Origin: Streptomyces sp. NRRL F-5123 | GTDB lineage: Bacteria > Actinomycetota > Actinomycetes > Streptomycetales > Streptomycetaceae | Direction: 5' to 3' | DNA length: 64,000 bases | Assembly: GCF_000721495.1 (NCBI RefSeq) | Contig: NZ_JOHY01000016.1 | Span: 46,256 to 110,255 of the forward strand | In this document: positions 39,294 to 49,168 of the stretch, in pieces | Numbering within the stretch: the first letter of the stretch is position 1 | How the letters are laid out: each line of letters starts with the position of its first letter | Translations under genes and position numbers: made by a program | The notes under the pieces: generated by a model | Databases searched by the model: none | What the model was told of the DNA's origin: nothing | The model's input: only the letters and a program-made list of their open reading frames with translations

Positions 39294-40138
39294 AGCCGGG
39301 CGGCGTGGATGCCGGTGGTCAGGATCGCGCGGGCACCGAGGTCGTACAGCTCGTCCATGATCCGCTGGGCGTCGTCGGTGGGGACCATGGCCCGCACCGC
39401 GACCCAGCCCTCGTGGTGCAGCGGGGAGACGGTCGGCGACTCCAGGCCCGGGGTGAGGGCCACGGCCTGGTCGACGTGCTCGGCGCGAATGTCGTAGTCC
39501 ATCATCACGTAGCGCCGGGCGACCAGGACGCCCTGCAGGCGGCGCAGGAACTTCTGCACCTTGGGGTCGCCGGCGGGCACGCCGACCGGGCGGATGACGA
39601 CCGCCTCGGAGGCCATGATCGGCTCGCCGAAGGTCTCCAGGCCGGCGTTGCGCAGCGAGGTGCCGGTCTCCACGACGTCCGCGATGACCTGGGCGACGCC
39701 GAGCTGGATCGCGGTCTCCACGGCGCCGTCCAGGTGGACGACGGTGGCGGCCACGCCGTTGTCGGCGAGGTGCTTCTCGACGACGCCCTCGTAGGACGTC
39801 GCGACCGTCATGCCGCCGAGGTCGGCGACGCCGGCCGCGGTGCCGGGGCGGGCGGCGTAGCGGAAGGTGGAGCGGGCGAAGCCGAGCTGCAGGATCTCCT
39901 CGGCGCTGGCGCCTGAGTCGAGCAGCAGGTCGCGGCCCGTGATGCCGATGTCGAGCCGGCCGGAGGCGACGTAGATGGCGATGTCGCGCGGGCGCAGGTA
40001 GAAGAACTCCACGTCGTTGGCGCTGTCGAACAGCACCAGCTCCTTGGACTCCTTGCGCTGCCGGTAGCCGGCCTCATGGAGCATGGCCGCCGCGGGTCCG
40101 GACAGCGAGCCCTTGTTGGGGACGGCGATGCGCAGCAT
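39290..40138 (-). CDS. hisG: ATP phosphoribosyltransferase
   Basis: 282 residues, ATG 40138 with GAAGGAA upstream. This is the long, self-contained HisG form: catalytic domains with RIAVPNKGSLSGPAAAML, the PRPP-binding loop region VADVVETGTSLRNAGLE, and a C-terminal ACT-like allosteric domain (about 205-282) for histidine feedback. It carries out the first step of histidine synthesis, joining ATP and PRPP. It lies downstream of hisE, separated by 140 bases without an obvious terminator. Confidence 0.98.
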   Translation of the reverse strand: MLRIAVPNKGSLSGPAAAMLHEAGYRQRKESKELVLFDSANDVEFFYLRPRDIAIYVASGRLDIGITGRDLLLDSGASAEEILQLGFARSTFRYAARPGTAAGVADLGGMTVATSYEGVVEKHLADNGVAATVVHLDGAVETAIQLGVAQVIADVVETGTSLRNAGLETFGEPIMASEAVVIRPVGVPAGDPKVQKFLRRLQGVLVARRYVMMDYDIRAEHVDQAVALTPGLESPTVSPLHHEGWVAVRAMVPTDDAQRIMDELYDLGARAILTTGIHAARL

Positions 40139-40278
40139 GGGGTGGGGTTCCTTCGCTCGGGAGCGGTCTCAGGGGGGTGGAGCAGGAGTGGAGCAGGGCG
40201 GGGCAGGGGGGTACGTGCGGTGACGCGGGCGCGGCGCGCCGCGCGTGCGGCCCGCGGGGGTGGCGCGGGCCGCACCGC

Positions 40279-40551
40279 TCACAGATGCGCGTACACGTCG
40301 TCCAGCGAGATGCCGCGGGCGACCATCATCACCTGGACGTGGTAGAGCAGTTGGGAGATCTCCTCGGCCGTGGCGGCGGCGCCCTCGTACTCCGCTGCCA
40401 TCCACACCTCGGCGGCCTCCTCGACCACCTTCTTGCCGATCGCGTGCACGCCCTTGCCGACCAGCTCGGCGGTGCGGGACGTGCTGGGGTCGGCCGTGGC
40501 GGCCTTGTGCTGCAGCTCGGTGAAGAGCTGCTCGAATGTCTTGTTGGCCAT
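40279..40551 (-). CDS. hisE: Phosphoribosyl-ATP pyrophosphatase
   Basis: 90 residues, ATG 40551. Stand-alone HisE with the MazG-type helical core: [37 protein letters not shown] carrying the metal-binding EExxE/D residues, and [16 protein letters not shown]. It removes pyrophosphate from PR-ATP, the second histidine step. The start is 33 bases after the ribH stop, so it is likely on the riboflavin transcript. Confidence 0.97.
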   Translation of the reverse strand: MANKTFEQLFTELQHKAATADPSTSRTAELVGKGVHAIGKKVVEEAAEVWMAAEYEGAAATAEEISQLLYHVQVMMVARGISLDDVYAHL

Positions 40552-40584
40552 GGTGGTCCTAGCCTACGGGGAAGCGCGGACCGG

Positions 40585-41070
40585 TCAGCGCCACGGCTCG
40601 GATAGTGAACGGATCACGGTCGCGGTGGCCACCGCGGCGGTGACCGCTTCATGGCCCTTGTCCTCGTTCGACCCGGGAAGTCCGGCGCGGTCCAGCGCCT
40701 GCTCCTCGGTGTCGCAGGTCAGCACGCCGAAGCCGACCGGCACCCCGGTGTCCACGGTCACCTGGGTGAGGCCGGCGGTGACGCCCTGCGAGACGTACTC
40801 GAAGTGCGGGGTGCCGCCGCGGATGATGACCCCGAGGGCCACGACCGCGTCGTAGCCGCGGGCGGCCGTCGCCTTGGCGACGACGGGCAGTTCGAAGCTG
40901 CCCGGCACGCGCAGCAGCGTCGGCTCCTCGATGCCGAGGTCGTGCAGGGCGCGCATCGCCCCGTCCACGAGGCCGTCCATCACCTGGCTGTGCCACTGGG
41001 CCGCGATCACCGCCACCCGCAGGTCGCCGCAGTTCTTGACGGTCAGCTCGGGGGCGCCCTTGCCGCTCAC
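40585..41070 (-). CDS. ribH: 6,7-dimethyl-8-ribityllumazine synthase
   Basis: 161 residues, GTG 41070 behind GGAGACAA, overlapping the ribBA stop by four bases. Signatures: [55 protein letters not shown] with the catalytic His, and [16 protein letters not shown]. It condenses the pyrimidinedione with dihydroxybutanone phosphate as the penultimate step of riboflavin synthesis. Confidence 0.98.
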   Translation of the reverse strand: MSGKGAPELTVKNCGDLRVAVIAAQWHSQVMDGLVDGAMRALHDLGIEEPTLLRVPGSFELPVVAKATAARGYDAVVALGVIIRGGTPHFEYVSQGVTAGLTQVTVDTGVPVGFGVLTCDTEEQALDRAGLPGSNEDKGHEAVTAAVATATVIRSLSEPWR

Positions 41071-42398
41071 TTGTCTCCTCGGTGCTCAGTGCCGTTGCCG
41101 GCCTCGACGGTGCGGGGGCGGGCCACGGCGTCCAGCCAGGGCAGGTCGTGCCCCATCCGGTCGCGCTTGGTCCGCAGGTACCGCAGATTGTGCTCCCCGG
41201 CCCCGACCGGCATCGGCTCGCGTCCCAGGACGTCGAGGCCGTGCCGGACCAGCGCGCCGGTCTTGGCGGGGTTGTTGGTGATCAGCCGCAGCGAGCGCAC
41301 CCCGAGGTCGGCGAGCACCTGGGCGGCGGCGCCGTAGTCGCGCGCGTCGGCGGGCAGGCCCAGTTCGAGGTTGGCGTCCAGGGTGTCGCGGCCGCGCTCC
41401 TGGAGCTCGTACGCGCGCAGCTTGGACAGCAGGCCGATGCCTCGGCCCTCGTGCCCGCGCAGGTAGAGCACCACACCGCGGCCCTCCTCGGCGACCCGGC
41501 GCAGCGCCGCCTGGAGCTGCGGGCCGCAGTCGCAGCGCTGCGAGCCGAAGACGTCGCCGGTCAGGCACTCGGAGTGGACGCGCACCAGCACGTCGGTGCC
41601 GTCGTCCCCCTCGCCGATGTCGCCGGCGACCAGCGCGATGTGCTCGACGCCGTCCGCGGTGCTGCGGTAGCCGTACGCGCGGAAGTCGCCGTACGCGGTG
41701 GGCAGCGTCGTGGACGCCTCGCGGCGCACGGTCGGCTCGGCGGAGCGGCGGTAGGCGATCAGGTCCTCGATGGAGATGACGGCCAGCCCGTGCTTGCGGG
41801 CGAAGGGCACCAGGTCGGGCAGCCGGGCCATGGTGCCGTCCTCGCGGGCGATCTCCACGATCGCCGCGGCCGGCCGCAGCCCGGCGAGCCGGGCCAGGTC
41901 GACGCCCGCCTCGGTGTGGCCGGCGCGGGTGAGCACGCCGCCGCTGCGGGCGCGCAGCGGGAAGACGTGGCCGGGACGGACGAAGTCGCCGGGCACGCTG
42001 GTGGATTCGGCCAGCAGCCGGATGGTGGCGGCCCGGTCGGCGGCGGAGATGCCGGTGGTCACCCCGTGTTCGGGCCCCGCGTCGACCGAGACGGTGAAGG
42101 CGGTGCGCATGGACTCGGTGTTGGAGTCCACCATCTGCGGCAGCTCCAGCCGGTCCAGGTCCGACGCCTCCAGCGGTACGCAGATCAGCCCGCGGCACTC
42201 GGTCATCATGAAGGCGACGATCTCGGGGGTGATCTTCTCGGCGGCGACGACCAGATCGCCCTCGTTCTCCCGGTTCTCGTCGTCGACCACGACGACCGGG
42301 CGGCCCGCGGCGATGTCCGCGATCGCCCGCTCCACCGGGTCCAGCCGCAGATCCTCGTCGTCGAACCAGTCGTCCTGCAGTGCGGTCACGGCGCTCAT
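41067..42398 (-). CDS. ribBA: Bifunctional DHBP synthase / GTP cyclohydrolase II
   Basis: 443 residues, ATG 42398, overlapping the transporter stop by four bases. The N-terminal DHBP synthase domain (about 1-225) has [20 protein letters not shown], and [16 protein letters not shown]. The C-terminal GTP cyclohydrolase II has the zinc cluster C-x2[12 protein letters not shown], the arginine motif [15 protein letters not shown] and RLITNNPAK. Both halves have their catalytic residues, so the protein supplies both precursors of riboflavin. Confidence 0.97.
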   Translation of the reverse strand: MSAVTALQDDWFDDEDLRLDPVERAIADIAAGRPVVVVDDENRENEGDLVVAAEKITPEIVAFMMTECRGLICVPLEASDLDRLELPQMVDSNTESMRTAFTVSVDAGPEHGVTTGISAADRAATIRLLAESTSVPGDFVRPGHVFPLRARSGGVLTRAGHTEAGVDLARLAGLRPAAAIVEIAREDGTMARLPDLVPFARKHGLAVISIEDLIAYRRSAEPTVRREASTTLPTAYGDFRAYGYRSTADGVEHIALVAGDIGEGDDGTDVLVRVHSECLTGDVFGSQRCDCGPQLQAALRRVAEEGRGVVLYLRGHEGRGIGLLSKLRAYELQERGRDTLDANLELGLPADARDYGAAAQVLADLGVRSLRLITNNPAKTGALVRHGLDVLGREPMPVGAGEHNLRYLRTKRDRMGHDLPWLDAVARPRTVEAGNGTEHRGDK

Positions 42399-43069
42399 GC
42401 CGTCACTCCTTCCGCGACGGTGCTGCTCGGTCGGACCCGGGAGCCGGCGTCGGGCCGGCGGGTCTGCTGCCACCAGGCGTACATCCCGGCGATGACCAGG
42501 ACGAAGTAGACGATGTAGACCAGCCCCGAGAAAGGCAGGCCGCTGTGGAAGTTGAGCGGCACCCCGACGAGGTCGACGGCCAGCCACGCGAACCAGAACT
42601 CGACCCAGCCGCGCGCCTGGGCGTACATCGCGGCGAGCGTGCCGGTGAAGATGTACGCGTCCGGCCACGGGTTCCACGACAGCGACGGGTAGGCCAGGAA
42701 GAGCCCGGCGACCGCGGCGGTGCCGGCGCCGGTGGCGACGGCCAGCACGGCGCGCTCCCGCCAGGTGGCGAAGCGGATCGCGACCCGCCCGGCGTCGTCG
42801 GTGCGGCCGCCGCGCCAGCGGAACCAGCCCCACACCGCGACCGTGACGACCACGAACTGCTTGCCGACCCCGCCGCCCAGGTGCGCCGACCAGAACGCGG
42901 CCACCAGCACCACTCCGGACAGCAGCTGGACGGGCCAGGTCAGCATCGCCCGCCGCCAGCCGAGCGCGAGCGCGGCCAGGCCCAGCAGGTTGCCGATCAT
43001 GTCGGACCACATGACGTGCTGGTCGAAGGCGGTGAACGCCTCGCCGTTGAGCCAGTGCAGGGCGCTCAT
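42395..43069 (-). CDS. ribM: PnuC-family vitamin transporter, likely RibM (riboflavin)
   Basis: 224 residues, ATG 43069, overlapping ribE and ribBA by four bases each. Seven or so membrane segments with the PnuC pattern: [46 protein letters not shown] and [18 protein letters not shown]. PnuC proteins move nicotinamide riboside, but the version inside actinobacterial rib operons (RibM) has been shown in Streptomyces and Corynebacterium to carry riboflavin. Position under the FMN riboswitch points to riboflavin here; the sequence alone cannot prove the substrate. Confidence 0.88.
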   Translation of the reverse strand: MSALHWLNGEAFTAFDQHVMWSDMIGNLLGLAALALGWRRAMLTWPVQLLSGVVLVAAFWSAHLGGGVGKQFVVVTVAVWGWFRWRGGRTDDAGRVAIRFATWRERAVLAVATGAGTAAVAGLFLAYPSLSWNPWPDAYIFTGTLAAMYAQARGWVEFWFAWLAVDLVGVPLNFHSGLPFSGLVYIVYFVLVIAGMYAWWQQTRRPDAGSRVRPSSTVAEGVTA

Positions 43070-43692
43070 CGCGCATCTCCGGCGGCTCCGGGAGCCGCCG
43101 CGGCGGCCCCGTTGATCATGCGCTCGACGTACTTGGCGATGACGTCGACCTCCAGGTTGACCGGGTCGCCGGGCTGCTTCACGCCGAGCGTGGTCAGCTC
43201 CAGGGTGGTCGGGATGAGGCTGACGGTGAAGAAGTCGGCGGCCGCGTCGACGACGGTGAGGCTGATGCCGTCCACGGTGATGGAGCCCTTCTCGACGACG
43301 TAGCGCGCCAGGTCGCCGGGCAGCGAGATCTTCACGATCTCCCAGTGCTCGCCCGGGGTGCGCTCCAGGACCGTGCCGGTGCCGTCCACATGGCCCTGCA
43401 CCAGGTGCCCGCCGAGCCGGCCGCCGAGCGCCATCGGGCGCTCCAGGTTGACGCGGCTGCCCGGGCGCAGCGCGCCGAGGCTGGAGCGCTTGAGCGTCTC
43501 GTCCATGACGTCGGCGGTGAAGCTGCCGTCGCCGAGGTCCACGACGGTCAGGCACACCCCGTTGACGGCGATCGAGTCGCCGTGCTTCGCGCCCTCCGTG
43601 ACGACGGGCCCGCGGACCGTGAATCGGGCGGCGTCGGACTGCTCCTCGACCGCGGTGATCTCACCCAGTTCTTCGACGATTCCGGTGAACAC
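43066..43692 (-). CDS. ribE: Riboflavin synthase, alpha subunit
   Basis: 208 residues, GTG 43692, one base after the ribD stop. Two tandem lumazine-binding barrels: [10 protein letters not shown] with [11 protein letters not shown] in the first, and [12 protein letters not shown] with DGISLTVVD in the second. It dismutates two lumazines into riboflavin. The Ala-rich C-terminus is not conserved. Confidence 0.97.
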   Translation of the reverse strand: MFTGIVEELGEITAVEEQSDAARFTVRGPVVTEGAKHGDSIAVNGVCLTVVDLGDGSFTADVMDETLKRSSLGALRPGSRVNLERPMALGGRLGGHLVQGHVDGTGTVLERTPGEHWEIVKISLPGDLARYVVEKGSITVDGISLTVVDAAADFFTVSLIPTTLELTTLGVKQPGDPVNLEVDVIAKYVERMINGAAAAAPGAAGDAR

Positions 43693-43693
43693 G

Positions 43694-44800
43694 TCACTTC
43701 TCCTGTGCAGCAGTGGGGACGGCGGTGATACGCAGGTCGGGCCCGAGGCGGGCGACGTCGGTCACGTCGAGCCGCAACGCCTGCGCGAGGGTGCTGATTC
43801 CTGCCGGGCCGAGGGCGCCCGGGCCCGAGCCCAGCAGGGCGGGCGCGAGGTAGCCGACGACGGTGTCCACGGCGCCGGCCGCCACGAAGGCCCCGGCGAG
43901 CGTGGGGCCGCCCTCCAGCAGGACGGAGCGGATGCCGCGGGCGTGCAGCTCGGCGAGCAGCGCGGTCACGTCCAGACCGCGGGGGCCGCCGGCGGGCCCG
44001 GGTGCGTAGGGCAGCCGGACGAGGTCCTGGCTGTCGAGGTGGGCGGTGTCGGCATCCTTGGCGACGGCGACGAGGGTGGGCGCGGCGCCGTCCAGGACGC
44101 GCGCGGTGGGGCGGATGCGCGCCCGGGTGTCGACGACGACCCGCAGCGGCTGCACCGCGCCGTCGGTGCCGCGCACCGCGAGGTGCGGGTCGTCGGCGAG
44201 CAGTGTGCCGGAGCCGACGACGACCGCGTCGGCCTGGGCGCGCAGCCGGTGCACGTCGGCGCGGGACTCCTCGGAGGTGATCCAGCGGCTGCTGCCGTCC
44301 GCGGCGGCGATCCGGCCGTCGAGCGTTGCCGCGTACTTCCACAGCACGTACGGGCGGCCGCGGCGCACCGAGGTGAGCCAGGCGGTGTTGACGGCCTCGG
44401 CCTCGGCGGCGAGCAGCCCGCCCTCGACGTCCACGCCCGCGGCCCGCAGGGTCGCGGCCCCGCCGGACGCGGCCGGGCTGGGGTCGGCGACGGCGTAGAC
44501 GACGCGGGAGATCCCGGCGGCGACGAGCGCCTGGGCGCAGGGGCCGGTCCGGCCGGTGTGGTTGCAGGGTTCGAGGGTGACGACGGCGGTGCCGCCGCGG
44601 GCCGCGGCGCCGGCCGCGTCCAGCGCATGGATCTCGGCGTGCGGGCCGCCGGCCCTGCGGTGCCAGCCCTCACCCGCGGGCCTGCCCGCGGCGTCGAGGA
44701 TCACACAGCCGACGACGGGGTTGGGGGCGGTCGCGCCGACGGCGCGTGCGGAGAGCGCGACGGCTCTGCGCATCGCGTCGGTTTCCGTGGTGGTGGCCAC
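43694..44800 (-). CDS. ribD: Bifunctional diaminohydroxyphosphoribosylaminopyrimidine deaminase/reductase
   Basis: 368 residues, GTG 44800 behind GCAGGAGGACCCG. Deaminase domain: [25 protein letters not shown] and [15 protein letters not shown] with the zinc Cys/His residues. Reductase domain: [32 protein letters not shown], and [16 protein letters not shown]. It performs steps two and three of riboflavin synthesis and is the first gene behind the FMN riboswitch. Confidence 0.97.
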   Translation of the reverse strand: MATTTETDAMRRAVALSARAVGATAPNPVVGCVILDAAGRPAGEGWHRRAGGPHAEIHALDAAGAAARGGTAVVTLEPCNHTGRTGPCAQALVAAGISRVVYAVADPSPAASGGAATLRAAGVDVEGGLLAAEAEAVNTAWLTSVRRGRPYVLWKYAATLDGRIAAADGSSRWITSEESRADVHRLRAQADAVVVGSGTLLADDPHLAVRGTDGAVQPLRVVVDTRARIRPTARVLDGAAPTLVAVAKDADTAHLDSQDLVRLPYAPGPAGGPRGLDVTALLAELHARGIRSVLLEGGPTLAGAFVAAGAVDTVVGYLAPALLGSGPGALGPAGISTLAQALRLDVTDVARLGPDLRITAVPTAAQEK

Positions 44801-44930
44801 CGGGTCCTCCTGCCGCATCGGGCACGGACTCCGGGGCTTCAACGCGCGCACACACCCGGACACCCCACCCTGCGGCCCGGCAGATCGATCCGACCTGCCG
44901 CCGTGGCGGCGCACCGTCGTGAACGCCCGC

Positions 44931-45060
44931 CGCGCACTGCCTCCCATCCGGACTTTCACCGTCGGTCCAGGAATTTCACCTGGTCAACCGTCCGCTGGAT
45001 GCGGACGGGTCGCGGACTGTAACCGCCGGTTCGGAATTGCACCGACCCCGGAGTGCGCGT
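44931..45060 (-). promoter_or_regulatory. FMN riboswitch (RFN element)
   Basis: On the minus strand the full RFN signature is present: CACTCCGGGGTCGGTGCAAT at the 5' side, then ACCGGCGGTTACAGTCCGCG, a variable arm, CAGGTGAAATTCCTGGACCG, and ACGGTGAAAGTCCGGATGGG ending GAGGCAGTGCGC. FMN binding represses the operon. Downstream, 44801-44930 is G/C-rich with small hairpins (for example GCCGC-N4-GCGGC at 44897-44910) but no obvious terminator, so control may act on translation or by Rho. Confidence 0.97.
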
Positions 45061-45250
45061 ACGTCACTAAGTACGTTCCCCAGTCTGCCACGCCGGACCG
45101 GCACGGCTCCAGGGCGTTTCCCCGCCGCTCTCCCCCGGCGGGTGTGTGCTCCGCCACTGCTGCCGCCGGGCGCGGGCGCGCGGCCGTGCCGGCCGGGGCC
45201 GCCGCCTGCGGGTCCACCCGCCCGCACGAGGACGGCCCGGAACCCGAATC
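45061..45250. other. Promoter region of the rib operon
   Basis: 190 bases between the RFN element and the ROK gene stop. On the minus strand TACTTA at about 45073-45068 could be a -10 for the rib transcript; a clear -35 was not assigned. Confidence 0.35.
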
Positions 45251-46429
45251 TCAGCCCGCGGGCGCGAAGACCGCCTCCTGCGCCGAATCCATCGCCGTGA
45301 TGACCGCGCCGCGCAGGATGGGGCCGGAGGGGATCGCGGTGGGCACCACCGCGGTCCGCAGCGGGGACAGCCGGGCCAGCCGGTCACCGACGCGGCCCGC
45401 GAGGTCCTGGCCGCCCGCCGCGCCCACCTCGCCGGCCAGCACCAGCAGCCCGGGGTCGAGGACCGCGCAGATCGCGGAGGCGCCCACCGCGATCCGCGCG
45501 GCCAGCTCGTCGAGGAAGCCGGGGGTCCCGGCCCGCACCGCGGCCGCGGCGGCGGCCGCGTCGGCGAGGGCGGCGGTGCGGATGCCGTGCTCGCGGGCCA
45601 GCGCGCACACCGCGCGGCTGCCGGTGAGCCCGTGGAAGCCGTCGTCGCAGTTGGTGGCGGTGGGCAGCCGGCCGGTCGTGGACACCGGCAGGAAGCCCAC
45701 CTCCCCGGCCCCGCCGGAGAAGCCGCGCCGCAGCCGCCCGTCGAGGACGAGGGCGGCGCCGACGCCGCCGCCGATCCAGAGCAGCACGAAGGTCTCGTCC
45801 GGTGCGCCGCCGCGCACCCGCTGCTCGGCGACCGCCGCGAGGTTGACCTCGTTCTCCAGCAGCACCGGCACACCGCTCCTGCGGCGGACCTCGTCGACGA
45901 GGTCGCCGTGCCAGGTGGGCAGTTCGCCGGTGACGGCGAGCCGCCCGGTGACCGGGTTGACCAGGCCGGGCGCGCCGCACGCGACGGTGTGCAGGGCGGT
46001 GCCGGCGGCGGCGCCGAGCAGCAGCTGCACGCCGCGCTCGACGGTGGCGGCCGGGTCGGCGTCCGGCGCGACGGTCAGCGAGGCCCGGGTGACGGTGTGG
46101 CCGAGGAGGTCGGCGATCTCCACGCCGACGCTGTCGGTCCGCACATCGAGTCCGGCGACGTGCGCGCGGTCCGCGACGATGCCGTAGACGCGCGCGTTGG
46201 GGCCGCGGCGGGCGGCGCCGGACTCCCCGACGACCTCGATCAGGCCGGACTCCTGGAGGCGTTCGACGAGGTCGGCGACGCTGGGCCGGGACAGCCCGGT
46301 CAGCTCCTTCAACTGCGCGGCGGTCAGCGGCCCTTCCTGCTGGAGCAGGCGCAGGGCGAGCCGGTCGTTGATGGCTCTGGCCGTACGCGGTGACGCGTTC
46401 CTGGCCGGGTGCGCGCGGGTGGCGGTCAT
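45251..46429 (-). CDS. ROK-family transcriptional regulator
   Basis: 392 residues, ATG 46429. The N-terminal winged HTH reads GPLTAAQLKELTGLSRPSVA with VERLQESGLIEVVGE. The ROK sugar-kinase-like domain follows, with LLENEVNLAAVAEQRV and WIGGGVGAALVLDGRL. The usual ROK zinc site CxCGxxGC is not present (the stretch reads NCDDGFHGL), so it is probably a regulator only, sensing a sugar or sugar phosphate. It is divergent from an MFS transporter, and a palindrome between them is the likely operator. Confidence 0.92.
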   Translation of the reverse strand: MTATRAHPARNASPRTARAINDRLALRLLQQEGPLTAAQLKELTGLSRPSVADLVERLQESGLIEVVGESGAARRGPNARVYGIVADRAHVAGLDVRTDSVGVEIADLLGHTVTRASLTVAPDADPAATVERGVQLLLGAAAGTALHTVACGAPGLVNPVTGRLAVTGELPTWHGDLVDEVRRRSGVPVLLENEVNLAAVAEQRVRGGAPDETFVLLWIGGGVGAALVLDGRLRRGFSGGAGEVGFLPVSTTGRLPTATNCDDGFHGLTGSRAVCALAREHGIRTAALADAAAAAAAVRAGTPGFLDELAARIAVGASAICAVLDPGLLVLAGEVGAAGGQDLAGRVGDRLARLSPLRTAVVPTAIPSGPILRGAVITAMDSAQEAVFAPAG

Positions 46430-46464
46430 GCGGGCGATCCTTCCAGACCGTGGCTGCCCGGGAC

Positions 46465-46495
46465 TTAACTTTCAGGCAGGCTTCCTGATAGTTTA
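46465..46495. promoter_or_regulatory. Putative ROK operator overlapping the MFS promoter
   Basis: AACTTTCAGG (46467-46476), seven bases, then CCTGATAGTT (46484-46493): 9 of 10 positions match as an inverted repeat, with similar flanks TT...TAG. TAGTTT (46489-46494) lies seven bases before the MFS ATG and is a likely -10 of a leaderless mRNA, so a bound repressor would block it. Confidence 0.65.
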
Positions 46496-46501
46496 GCCGC
46501 C

Positions 46502-47734
46502 ATGACGACGCGCACCTCCGACACCAGCTGGACACCCGCCCGGGTGCGCCGCTCCCATCTGGCGATCGCCACGGTCTTCGCGGTGCACGGCGCCGTGCAG
46601 GGCACCTTCGCGACCCGCATCCCGTGGATCAAGGACCATCTGGACCTCGGCGCGGGCGAGCTGGGCGTCGCGCTGGTGTGCCCGGCGATCGGCTCCGTGC
46701 TGATGATGCCGCTGGCCGGACGGCTGATGCACCGGCTGGGCTCGCGCGCCGCGCTGCGGATGCTGCTCGCGCTGTGGTGCGCGGTCCTCGTGCTGCCGCC
46801 GTTCGCCCCCGGGCTGCCCTTCCTGTGCCTGGCGCTGCTGGCGTTCGGCGCGAGCGCCGGCATGGCGGACGTCGTGATGAACGCGGTCGGCGTCTCCGTC
46901 GAGGAGCACAAGGGCAAGTCGATCATGTCCGGCCTGCACGGCATGTGGAGCGTCGGCACCCTGGTCGGCGCCGCCGTGGGCGTGCCCGCCGCGCACGCCC
47001 ACCTGGACGGTCGGATCCACCTGGGCGTGGTCTCCGCGGTGCTGGTGGCCGTCGCGCTGCTGCTGTGCTCGCAGGTGCCCGACCTGCACCCGGCGGCCGA
47101 CGAGGACGCGCCGCCGCGTTTCGCGCTGCCGCCCAGGTCCGCGCTGGTGATCGGCGCGATCGGCTTCTGCGGCGTCTTCGCCGAGGGCGGCACCGCCGAC
47201 TGGTGCGCGGTCTTCCTGCGCGACATCGCGCACGCCTCGCCCGCGGTGGCCGCGCTCGCCTACACCGCCTTCTCCTGCACGATGGCGACCGCCCGGCTGC
47301 TGGGCGACATCGCGGTACGCCGGCTCGGCGCCGTCCTGGCGATCCGGGTGGGCGGCGTGATCGCCACCGCGGGCGGCCTGCTGGTGGTGTTCGCCCACGC
47401 CCCGGCCCCCGGCATCGCGGGATTCGCGCTGATCGGCGTGGGGATCTCGGTCGTGGTGCCGCTGTGCTTCGCGGCCGCCGGGCGCAGCGGGACGAACCCC
47501 GCCCGGACGATCGCGGGCGTCGCGACCGTCACGTACACCTCCGGCCTGGTCGCGCCCGCCGCGATCGGCGGCATCGCCGGGGCGTCGTCGCTGACCGTCT
47601 CCTTCGGCCTGGTCACCGTCCTGACGCTGGGCCTGGTGCTCGGCGCGGGAGTGGTCGGGACGCACGGCGGCGCGAGCCGCGAGGTGGCGGGCGGCGCCCC
47701 GGAACCGGCCACGTCGATGACGGCGGCCGACTGA
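46502..47734 (+). CDS. MFS transporter (YbjJ/fucose-permease-like)
   Basis: 410 residues, ATG 46502. Twelve membrane segments in two halves. The first loop has LAIATVFAVHGAVQGTFATR and IPWIKDHLDLGAGELG, then the MFS motif A-like LAGRLMHRLGSRAALR and FGASAGMADVVMNAVGVSVE. This pattern is shared with the YbjJ/fucose permease branch. Substrate is unknown; regulation by the divergent ROK protein suggests a sugar or sugar-derived compound. The C-terminus is soluble and short. Confidence 0.9.
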   Translation: MTTRTSDTSWTPARVRRSHLAIATVFAVHGAVQGTFATRIPWIKDHLDLGAGELGVALVCPAIGSVLMMPLAGRLMHRLGSRAALRMLLALWCAVLVLPPFAPGLPFLCLALLAFGASAGMADVVMNAVGVSVEEHKGKSIMSGLHGMWSVGTLVGAAVGVPAAHAHLDGRIHLGVVSAVLVAVALLLCSQVPDLHPAADEDAPPRFALPPRSALVIGAIGFCGVFAEGGTADWCAVFLRDIAHASPAVAALAYTAFSCTMATARLLGDIAVRRLGAVLAIRVGGVIATAGGLLVVFAHAPAPGIAGFALIGVGISVVVPLCFAAAGRSGTNPARTIAGVATVTYTSGLVAPAAIGGIAGASSLTVSFGLVTVLTLGLVLGAGVVGTHGGASREVAGGAPEPATSMTAAD

Positions 47735-47782
47735 TCCCGCCGGGGGGCGGCGGCCCCGACCGGAGTGGGAGCCGGTCCGGTG

Positions 47783-49168
47783 TCATCCGCCCCCCGGCGT
47801 ACCCTCTCCCCCGGCGGACCCGCCGCCCCCGGGGGAGCCGTTGCGCCGGTACGCGGGCGCGACCAGGCGCAGCGCGTGGTAGCCGGCCAGCACCAGAACG
47901 GTGCCCAGCGCGATGCCGCTGAGCGAAAAAGTGTCGGTGATCTTCAAGGTGACGTCGCCGATGCCCGCGACGACGCCGCCCGCGATCGGCACCAGGTTGA
48001 CCGGGTTGGCCAGGTCGACCCGGTTCTCGACCCAGATGCGGGCGCCGAGCAGGCCGATCATGCCGTAGAGGATGACGGTGATGCCGCCGAGCACCCCGCC
48101 GGGGATCGCCGCGACGACGGCGCCGAACTTGGGGCACAGCCCGAAGAGGATCGCGAAGCACGCGGCCGCCCAGTAGGCGGCGGTGGAGTAGACGCGGGTC
48201 GCGGCCATCACGCCGATGTTCTCGGCGTAGGTGGTGGTGGCCGGGCCGCCGAAGGCGCTGGAGAGCACGGTGGTGCCGCCGTCGGCGGCGATCGCGGTGC
48301 CGAGCACGGAGTCCAGCCGGTCGCCGGTCATCTCGCCGACGGCCTTGACGTGACCGGCGTTCTCCGCGACGAGCGCGATCACCACCGGCAGCGCGACGAG
48401 CACCGCGGAGCCGTCGAAGGAGGGCGCGTGGGTGCTCGGCCACCCGAACCACGCGGCGTGGCCGACCTCGTGCAGGTCCAGCCGCCAGTGGCCGCCGGTG
48501 TGCCCGGCGGGGGTGTGCCTGACGCCGATCCGGCCGAAGACGCGGTCGAAGAGCCACGAGATCCCGTAGCCGAACAGCAGCCCCAGGAAGATCGCGATCC
48601 GTCCCGCGAAGCCGCGCAGCCCCACCAGCGCGAAGCCGGTGAACAGCAGCGTCAGCAGCGCGGTCCACTGGTCCTGCGGCCAGTACGTGCCGGCCGCGAC
48701 CGGCGCGAGGTTGAAGCCGATGAGCAGCACCACGGCGCCGGTCACCGCCGGCGGCAGCACGGCGTGCACGACGCCCGGCCCGAGTGCGCGTACCGCGAGC
48801 CCGCACGCGCACAGCACCGCACCGGTGACCAGCAGCGCGCCGGTGAGCGTCGCGCTGTCGCCGCCCTGCGCGCGGATGGTGGCGGCCACGCCCACGAAGG
48901 ACAGGCTGCTGCCGAGGTAGCTGGGGACGCGCCCGGCGGTCGCGAGCAGGAACAGCACGGTGGCCACGCCCGACATCAGCACGGCCAGGTTGGGGTCCAG
49001 GCCCATCAGGACGGGGGCGACGAACGTCGCGCCGAACATCGCGACGACGTGCTGCGCGCCCAGCCCCACCGTGCGCCCCCAGCTGAGGCGTTCGCCGGGC
49101 CTGACCACCTCCCCGGGACGCGGGCTGCGGCCGTCGCCGTGCACCGTCCAGCCCACTCCGCGCACCAT
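47783..49168 (-). CDS. Uracil/xanthine permease (NCS2 family)
   Basis: 461 residues, ATG 49168 behind GAGGAG. NCS2 hallmarks: LGAQHVVAMFGATFVAPVLM, PSYLGSSLSFVG, and the substrate-site segment LVAENAGHVKAVGEMTG followed by AFGGPATTTYAENIGVMA. About fourteen membrane segments (two of them half-helices). The NVGG-like QH and AEN/TTTYAENIG motifs fit the uracil (UraA-like) branch. It imports a nucleobase with protons. The C-terminal tail is Gly-rich. Convergent with the MFS gene. Confidence 0.92.
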   Translation of the reverse strand: MVRGVGWTVHGDGRSPRPGEVVRPGERLSWGRTVGLGAQHVVAMFGATFVAPVLMGLDPNLAVLMSGVATVLFLLATAGRVPSYLGSSLSFVGVAATIRAQGGDSATLTGALLVTGAVLCACGLAVRALGPGVVHAVLPPAVTGAVVLLIGFNLAPVAAGTYWPQDQWTALLTLLFTGFALVGLRGFAGRIAIFLGLLFGYGISWLFDRVFGRIGVRHTPAGHTGGHWRLDLHEVGHAAWFGWPSTHAPSFDGSAVLVALPVVIALVAENAGHVKAVGEMTGDRLDSVLGTAIAADGGTTVLSSAFGGPATTTYAENIGVMAATRVYSTAAYWAAACFAILFGLCPKFGAVVAAIPGGVLGGITVILYGMIGLLGARIWVENRVDLANPVNLVPIAGGVVAGIGDVTLKITDTFSLSGIALGTVLVLAGYHALRLVAPAYRRNGSPGGGGSAGGEGTPGGG

